Source: Candidatus Thalassarchaeaceae archaeon (lineage in GTDB: Archaea; Thermoplasmatota; Poseidoniia; Poseidoniales; Thalassarchaeaceae). From it: 18,731 nt of DNA. The stretch is taken from the NCBI GenBank assembly GCA_030747885.1, contig JASLJW010000007.1:1-18731 (forward strand), read 5' to 3'. Both the position numbers and the translations under genes were made by a program. A model generated the notes under the pieces. That model was not told where the DNA came from, made no database searches, and worked only from the letters and a program-made list of their open reading frames with translations. The first letter of the stretch is position 1. The number at the start of each line of letters is the position of its first letter. Positions 12,825 to 18,731 of this stretch are shown piece by piece.

Positions 12825-15800
12825 ATGATGTCCCCTGCGAACGCCTTGAATCAACCAAAGTCTACCCGACGTGTTTCATTTTTCTTGGTCTCTTTGATGC
12901 TAAGTTCAATTTTGGTTAGCCTTGCACCTACTGCAATTGCTTCTCACGAGAAGACGTACCATACACAAAAGAATCCTACCACAATTGCTGCGGGCGATTT
13001 GGATTGTGATGGTGATGATGATTTGGTTACAGGCAGTGAGATGGGTAATTTCCTAACTGTCTTGTACAATGAAAATGGGGACTTTTCAGATCGTCAGGAC
13101 ATTTGGACTGTGAATAACAACTCTAGAAGAGCAGGTTTCGATGACATCGCCGATGCTTCTGAAGTGGAGATTGGTGACATTGATGGAGACAACAGTCCAG
13201 ATATTGTTTACTTCCAAGGAAACATTAGAACTGTTAACGGCCCGAATGTAATGGGTAACATTACCATTCTTTATGGAGACTGTTCAGGTGGTTGGACAGA
13301 ATCATCCCCGATTACAGTTTCTCCATACGTAATTGGGATTGAGGTTGCCGATGTGAATGATGATCAAAATGACGACATCGTGGGTCTTTTCATTGATATT
13401 AGTGTTGTAAATATGCAACTTTCCATATTCCGAGGACCAGATCCTACTCAAGTTACTAATCAAGCAACCACTACAATGCCTTTAGGCGGAACATCCGGCG
13501 CATATTACTACGATTTCACTTTAGGTTCCTACGGTGAGACTGTTACTGGTGGTGGAATTGGCGGAGGAATTGGAGATTGTGATGATCTCGATGCTTGGTT
13601 AATGACCTCACCACCATACAATGGACCACAGTCCGGTTTTGATCCAGGAAACTGGGATAACGTAACCACTATCGAATACGATTGCACTGCAAATACGTTT
13701 CACAACCCAAACACCAATCCTAACAATGTTCACAAGTTCGCTATGGGAACTACCAATGATGGTTATCTTGACGTAGCAGACACTGATGCAGATGGGCACG
13801 TAGATTTGGTAGCTATGACTGATGGTTGGGATCAGAACGTAACTTACGCCACCAAGAATGGTGGGAGTTGGGCTACTGGAAATTACGCGTATATCGGTAA
13901 TGCAGTTGGCTCTTCGGTTTCTATTGAGGACATCAATCAAGATGGGCATGTGGACTTTGTAGTTCCAAGTTTGTTTACTGTAACTACTGTAACCTCCACT
14001 GCTCTTGGAAATACAACACTACTTTCGACAGATAACCTCCAGGATCAGAATACAGTTCAGATTATTCTATCCGATGGATCAGGTGGATGGGCGAATCCTC
14101 AGTCGTTTGATGTTGGACGTCGTCCAACCATGGCCATAGTAGGGCAACTTGCTGGTGGCAGTGGTAGTGCTCTAGATATCGCTGTAGGCCAGCGTGATTA
14201 CACATTCAGTTACACAGATGGAAGTCTTTGGATTGATTCCAAGGGATGGGCTGGTTCAATAGATTCCGTTACAATCGTTGAGTTAGATAACCAAGACGTA
14301 GGGGTAACAGGACTTTCAGTATCTCCTGCTGCGTACAATCCGTTCACTCAAAGCGGTCAATTAGGTGAAGGAACTCGGAATGTGAACGTAACAATTCGAA
14401 ACACTGGTCTTGAAACAGTTAGTGGTTCTACAGATGTTGAAGTGAAGGTCCGCGACATCCTTTCTGGAACTGATACAGTTGTTTATTCCAATGATTTCGA
14501 TGGGAATGTGGATAGTTCAAATTGTGCCGGATGTTCTCTAGATTCTTCATCATATACTGGAGAATGGGGATCAGGTAGTTCTTGGCATGTTGAATCTGCA
14601 TCCAACACTACAAACAAGGCAGATAGCCAATACGAAGCCCATCATAATCCAACAGGATTCATGTGGGCAGGACTTCGTTATGCGAATTCTTCTGACGGTG
14701 GCGCTCTTGAAACAGGTTATCTGAACAATATGGATGAGGCTTTCTTCATCGAGAACATCGATTTAACCAATTCAGATACTGCTGCTTTGGATATCGATAT
14801 GTTATGCGCAGTGAGTTATTCCATGGTTTACTATAGTTCATCAGGTATTGCAAATCGGGTTCTATATGATGACGTATGCACAATAGATGTATGGTCTCAG
14901 GCAGATGGTTGGCAGACAGTAAATTACATGGGTGGACACGACAATGATCGTATCTTGTACATCCAAAATGGCTATGCTCCTGAGAGAGCAGTAAACAACA
15001 ACAGGTACTATTACGGTACAATCTACGATTGGAACAATTATACTGGTGATGATGCAATTGATTTGACTCCTTGGGCGGGTGAAACAATTGATCTACGATT
15101 CCGTTTCCGTTCAGGCTTTGCTGGAACTGTAGGTACTAGTGATGAGACAAATCAGAGTCAATGGGATGGGTTTGCTTTTGATAACATTTCAATCCGCAAG
15201 ACTGTCTCTTCTTTCGGGGCAAGTCCACAAGTATCTTCTCAGCAGTTGACGTTGACTAATTTCGCTCCAGGTGATGAAGAAGTGGTTAGTCTGTCTGCAA
15301 ACTTCGTCAATGGAACAACCTACTTGATTGAGACTTCAATCACCAGTACTTCTGGATTCACTAATGGTGATGCTACCAATGATGATGCGAAATTCTCAAC
15401 TCTAGTATCCAATTTATTCGATCCAGCAACATCCGAAATTACATCGCTAGAGAAAGGACAAATGTATGCTGCTGATACATATCCAATCGATGTTAAGGTG
15501 GAAAATCGGGGCAATACTGTTACTGATTTCGAGGTTGTAGCTAATGTTTACACCGCACAAAGTAATGAGTTACTTTCTGAGAACTTTGAGACTGGTTCAG
15601 GTGGATTCCAATTCGGAGATGACGGCGACAACTATGGTATCGTAATTGATGATACTGCACCGAGTGTACAAAATTCACTCGTGCCTCAGAATCGTCCAGT
15701 ATTCCAAGGAGGAGCGTACTGGTTTGGAGGTCCTGATGATGGATATGGAACTGATTGGAACGAGACCCTAAACCTCGCTACTATTGATTTGACCAACATG

Positions 15801-18731
15801 CAAGGTGATTTCGCTTACATGACATTCGATTATTTCGCTGAAATGGAAGTTCTCGAAGATCAAGAAGGAAATGTGGTTGGATGGACTGCAGAGACTGGAC
15901 TTGAAGCTGAATGGCGCAAAGGTAGCAGTATTTACCAAGGTACAATCTATGGTTCTTGGAACGATATCAATGAAAATGGTGTTTTGAACAATCAGTCGTG
16001 TGAAGATTGGGATGGAGATGGATATCTTGACGAGATTGAGACATTCGGAGATAGACCTGATGACGGTAATTACGCTGTTTGGTTCGATTCTGAAGGCCTC
16101 AAGAAGTCAGTAACTCTTGATTTAACTCACGTTTACTTGTTGAACACAACAAGCGCAGATAGTAGTCAATGGAGGCGCGAGTGTGCTACATTCTCAGAAT
16201 TTGAAGTTGACTTTACTTGGCGCTTCCAGTCTGACCCAAATGGTGCAGATGGCAGCAATGGTCTAGCAGGTTTCGGATTAGACAATATTTCTGTTAATGA
16301 ATTTACATTCGTTCCAGATGCTACATACCGCACCACTGTAACTGGTCTTGATTCTCAGGAAGATCAGATAGTGACTGTTGCCAATCACTCTTTTACACAG
16401 GGAATCTATCGAATCGATGCGATCAGTGTTTTCGATAATACCACTCAAGGTACTGCTTGGTATGGTTTTGATGAATTACTTCTATCAAACAATCTCACAA
16501 GAATTGTATTCGATGTTAGATCAACAAATGTAGAATTGATGGTTCCTAATGTACTACAGTGTGTTGATGAAGCAATTTCCTGTAGTTATCCAATTGATAG
16601 CGTCAAGGGTCATGATTTCAATATTGAGATGACCAATGGTGTTCTTGCTGGAGATTACAATGTTAAGATGGATATTGTGGATATGTCTACTGGAAACAGT
16701 GTCTCTAGTGGTGGTTCAGGATTTACATCAGTAGATGGGACAATATCTCTAGAACCTCAGCAAGCTGCAAACACATCTTGGATTAATCCATACAATGGAT
16801 GGGAAGATGGGAAGACATACAACGTGTCCTTCTTTGCTGAATTAGCATCAGATGGTTCCATTTCAGGAAACACTCACTATTATCACATCACCTTTGAGGA
16901 TTATATCGATGTAGCAATTCTATCAGGTCCTACTGATGCTGATCGATTGAAGACTGTTCGTGAGGATTTAGATGCCATGGGAATGAGTTACACGCAGTTC
17001 AAGCCAGGGGATTGGAGCACTTATGCTACTGATGATTGGCTATCACACTATGACAAGGTATTGTTACCTTGGCAGACCGAGAACAACGTCATCAACGGCC
17101 AGTATTACAGTCAGTTGGATACCAGTTACAACGGCAATCCTTCGGTGAAGGATACCCTCCTCACTTTCATGAATAGTGGCGGAACAGTTCAAATGCATCT
17201 TGGACCATATTCTGATGGCCCACATAATGCGTATCTAAACAACAAACTACCATTCGGAATTGATGTTGTTGATCGAGATGGCAATGTGGGTAGCCCTACT
17301 GAAGCAGTAACATATTCATCGATGAAAATTCTTGATTCGTATCATCCAATTATGGCCAATGTTGCACCTAGTTCGTTTGTAGGAGTCAATAGTGGAAACT
17401 TCGTATCTCAAGCGGTAATCAATACCGGTCAGACTGGTAATGATCAGATGCCATATGTATGTGGAGGAGAAATCAATCAGCCAAGACCTGGATTCAATAC
17501 TGCTTTCCATACTTTGATTGAAGGCCCAGATCCAGATATGTCTCTATTGGCAACTTGTGGATATGGTACTGGTGGATTGATTGTTACAACAATAGATGTG
17601 GAGAACCCGTCGGTTACAAATGAGTTCGGAGATGCAACTTTCCCAATTCTGAGTAATATTTTGTCTCACAAGGTCACTCCTTATTCCTCGTCTTTCGGTT
17701 ACGATACCAACGGACCTGATGGCTGGAACATGTTGATTGATGGTGAAGTTCCTGATTGGGATATCCAATCATGGGATTACAGCAAACTGTATCTGAAGAG
17801 TAATGCACAGCTGACTTTCTCCTTTGAATCTACTTTGAGTGGCCTTGATGCCAATTGGGAGATAAAATCTGGTGATTCATTTGATGTTACAAAGTGGGGC
17901 AACGACCAACAGACCTTGCCTGCTGGCGCCATGGATCATACTCCAGATGATACACATACAGCGACTTTCTGTGTATTGGATACTTCCTCAGCTACAAATT
18001 GTAAGACTGATGCTAGTTGGATTGTAACACTATTCTTGCATGATGCTGAAGGTCATGTACGTAAGGCCAATATCGAATTGGTCACGAATGATGTACAAGC
18101 AGATTCAGAGCGACCTGTGGCTCATGCTTCAGTAATAGATCGTCTAGATACTGCTGATTATATCACTCCGTTAGATGATTATGAAGTAAATGGAGTTCAG
18201 TGGATGTTCTACAGAATTACATGCCCAGGCAAGAGTAATGATCCATGCGAGAGACGAGTTTACTTCGATGCATCCCTGAGTTCAGATAACGATTCTACAG
18301 ATGGAACGAATGGAATTATTTCCTATGAGTGGAGAATATACTCCGATCGCCGTTATGATCAACTCCCATCTGGAAGTCCATACCATGAGTATGTTCGACC
18401 AACTTCTGATTTCACGTATGCGTTCAAGAACGTTACAGCAGACCCTACAGGGAATACTGCAGGCACTCCAATCAGAATGGATTTAACTGTTCAGGATAGA
18501 GCAAACAAGGACTCTGAGAAGTATCGACTGTTCTTCCAGATTGTTCCTGAGGATTTCGGCGACGCCCCACCGGTTGTGGATATATTGACACCTGAGGAAG
18601 GCGATTCTCAATCAGGAGCATTGGTTTGGATCAATGGAACTGTTTCGAGCGGTGTTGAGGATGGCGATTTGATGATTCAAGTTGCCTTATCAGGTAGTGA
18701 TTTGAACTTGACTCCAACTCAACAATTCGCT
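12825..18731 (+). CDS. Giant secreted modular surface protein (3' end beyond window)
   Basis: The frame is open from the ATG at 12825 (a second ATG follows at 12828) to the window end: 1969 codons without a stop. The N-terminal hydrophobic segment (about 17-40) is a signal peptide ending near PTAIAS. Residues about 55-380 hold FG-GAP/VCBS-type repeats with calcium-binding loops: GDLDCDGDDDLV, GDIDGDNSPDIV, ADVNDDQNDDIV, ADTDADGHVDLV and EDINQDGHVDFV, probably a beta-propeller. Then come a CARDB-like Ig domain and a jelly-roll-like domain (555-792), and the same pair again (second jelly-roll 919-1157). Near 1362-1616 is a Rossmann-like, glutamine-amidotransferase-like domain. A PKD-like domain (VYFDASLSSDNDSTDG, from about 1811) and another Ig-like start (VVDILTPEEGD) follow. 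Many Asn-X-Ser/Thr sequons are present. Roles such as adhesion or polymer binding are inferred from the domains; no protease or glycosidase motif is visible in this part. Confidence 0.88.
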   Translation, partial: MMSPANALNQPKSTRRVSFFLVSLMLSSILVSLAPTAIASHEKTYHTQKNPTTIAAGDLDCDGDDDLVTGSEMGNFLTVLYNENGDFSDRQDIWTVNNNSRRAGFDDIADASEVEIGDIDGDNSPDIVYFQGNIRTVNGPNVMGNITILYGDCSGGWTESSPITVSPYVIGIEVADVNDDQNDDIVGLFIDISVVNMQLSIFRGPDPTQVTNQATTTMPLGGTSGAYYYDFTLGSYGETVTGGGIGGGIGDCDDLDAWLMTSPPYNGPQSGFDPGNWDNVTTIEYDCTANTFHNPNTNPNNVHKFAMGTTNDGYLDVADTDADGHVDLVAMTDGWDQNVTYATKNGGSWATGNYAYIGNAVGSSVSIEDINQDGHVDFVVPSLFTVTTVTSTALGNTTLLSTDNLQDQNTVQIILSDGSGGWANPQSFDVGRRPTMAIVGQLAGGSGSALDIAVGQRDYTFSYTDGSLWIDSKGWAGSIDSVTIVELDNQDVGVTGLSVSPAAYNPFTQSGQLGEGTRNVNVTIRNTGLETVSGSTDVEVKVRDILSGTDTVVYSNDFDGNVDSSNCAGCSLDSSSYTGEWGSGSSWHVESASNTTNKADSQYEAHHNPTGFMWAGLRYANSSDGGALETGYLNNMDEAFFIENIDLTNSDTAALDIDMLCAVSYSMVYYSSSGIANRVLYDDVCTIDVWSQADGWQTVNYMGGHDNDRILYIQNGYAPERAVNNNRYYYGTIYDWNNYTGDDAIDLTPWAGETIDLRFRFRSGFAGTVGTSDETNQSQWDGFAFDNISIRKTVSSFGASPQVSSQQLTLTNFAPGDEEVVSLSANFVNGTTYLIETSITSTSGFTNGDATNDDAKFSTLVSNLFDPATSEITSLEKGQMYAADTYPIDVKVENRGNTVTDFEVVANVYTAQSNELLSENFETGSGGFQFGDDGDNYGIVIDDTAPSVQNSLVPQNRPVFQGGAYWFGGPDDGYGTDWNETLNLATIDLTNMQGDFAYMTFDYFAEMEVLEDQEGNVVGWTAETGLEAEWRKGSSIYQGTIYGSWNDINENGVLNNQSCEDWDGDGYLDEIETFGDRPDDGNYAVWFDSEGLKKSVTLDLTHVYLLNTTSADSSQWRRECATFSEFEVDFTWRFQSDPNGADGSNGLAGFGLDNISVNEFTFVPDATYRTTVTGLDSQEDQIVTVANHSFTQGIYRIDAISVFDNTTQGTAWYGFDELLLSNNLTRIVFDVRSTNVELMVPNVLQCVDEAISCSYPIDSVKGHDFNIEMTNGVLAGDYNVKMDIVDMSTGNSVSSGGSGFTSVDGTISLEPQQAANTSWINPYNGWEDGKTYNVSFFAELASDGSISGNTHYYHITFEDYIDVAILSGPTDADRLKTVREDLDAMGMSYTQFKPGDWSTYATDDWLSHYDKVLLPWQTENNVINGQYYSQLDTSYNGNPSVKDTLLTFMNSGGTVQMHLGPYSDGPHNAYLNNKLPFGIDVVDRDGNVGSPTEAVTYSSMKILDSYHPIMANVAPSSFVGVNSGNFVSQAVINTGQTGNDQMPYVCGGEINQPRPGFNTAFHTLIEGPDPDMSLLATCGYGTGGLIVTTIDVENPSVTNEFGDATFPILSNILSHKVTPYSSSFGYDTNGPDGWNMLIDGEVPDWDIQSWDYSKLYLKSNAQLTFSFESTLSGLDANWEIKSGDSFDVTKWGNDQQTLPAGAMDHTPDDTHTATFCVLDTSSATNCKTDASWIVTLFLHDAEGHVRKANIELVTNDVQADSERPVAHASVIDRLDTADYITPLDDYEVNGVQWMFYRITCPGKSNDPCERRVYFDASLSSDNDSTDGTNGIISYEWRIYSDRRYDQLPSGSPYHEYVRPTSDFTYAFKNVTADPTGNTAGTPIRMDLTVQDRANKDSEKYRLFFQIVPEDFGDAPPVVDILTPEEGDSQSGALVWINGTVSSGVEDGDLMIQVALSGSDLNLTPTQQFA

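Noticed and set aside
13000..13025. Run of GATGGTGATGATGAT resembling a microsatellite
   Set aside because: It encodes the calcium-binding loop DCDGDDDLV of an FG-GAP repeat, so protein constraint explains it.
13608..17768. Several minus-strand frames (13608-13949, 14746-15087, 15320-15514, 17316-17510, 17544-17768)
   Set aside because: All lie within the continuous plus-strand frame of the giant protein and show no start signals or family motifs.
1..18731. CRISPR arrays, insertion sequences, phage genes or attachment sites
   Set aside because: No direct repeat arrays, transposase or integrase motifs or terminal inverted repeats were seen. The tRNA-Gln has no duplicated 3' fragment nearby to suggest an integrated element.

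Overview
The window looks like a chromosomal segment of a planktonic marine archaeon, most likely Marine Group II (Poseidoniales). This is inferred from the combination of genes, not from a marker gene. The evidence is: an archaeal-type two-gene 2-oxoacid:ferredoxin oxidoreductase (KorA with fused gamma domain, plus KorB); a tRNA-Gln with no encoded CCA and a TATA-like box about 27 nt upstream; a full Shine-Dalgarno sequence (GGAGGTGA) before korB; and Asp-rich secreted proteins (thrombospondin type 3, FG-GAP, PKD-like) of the kind common in that group. The DNA is moderately AT-rich throughout, with no sign of phage, insertion sequences, CRISPR or recent transfer.

Layout. 1-875 (-): MFS drug:H+ antiporter-like transporter, cut by the window edge. 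961-1806 (+): aldo/keto reductase, followed by a 62-aa single-pass membrane protein (1815-2003). 2001-2073 (-): tRNA-Gln(CTG), facing the small gene and touching its stop codon. 2119-4952 (-): korB and korA in a 4-bp overlapping operon. 5090-6133 (+): membrane-anchored cyclophilin with a TPR-like cytoplasmic part. 6180-8876 (+): aconitase. 8880-9461 (-): redoxin lipoprotein with a CX3C motif. 9553-10557 (+): secreted, C-terminally anchored protein with thrombospondin type 3 calcium-binding repeats. 10561-11934 (-): PLP-dependent group II amino-acid decarboxylase. 12056-12712 (+): unrecognised 218-aa protein. 12825-18731 (+): at least 1969 codons of a giant secreted modular protein whose 3' end lies outside the window.

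How the genes fit together. Aconitase and KorAB lie on either side of one divergent junction, with the cyclophilin gene in between. They carry out two oxidative TCA-cycle steps (citrate to isocitrate, 2-oxoglutarate to succinyl-CoA with ferredoxin as acceptor), which favours 2-oxoglutarate as the KorAB substrate. A second theme is the cell surface: the exported cyclophilin, the redoxin lipoprotein, the Asp-rich calcium-binding protein and the giant protein all act outside the membrane, and could serve folding, disulfide or metal handling and adhesion or substrate capture.

I found no clear defence, mobile or biosynthetic system. The most interesting object is the giant secreted protein. It holds two copies of a [CARDB-like + about 240-residue jelly-roll-like] unit and a glutamine-amidotransferase-like Rossmann domain without a visible catalytic cysteine.
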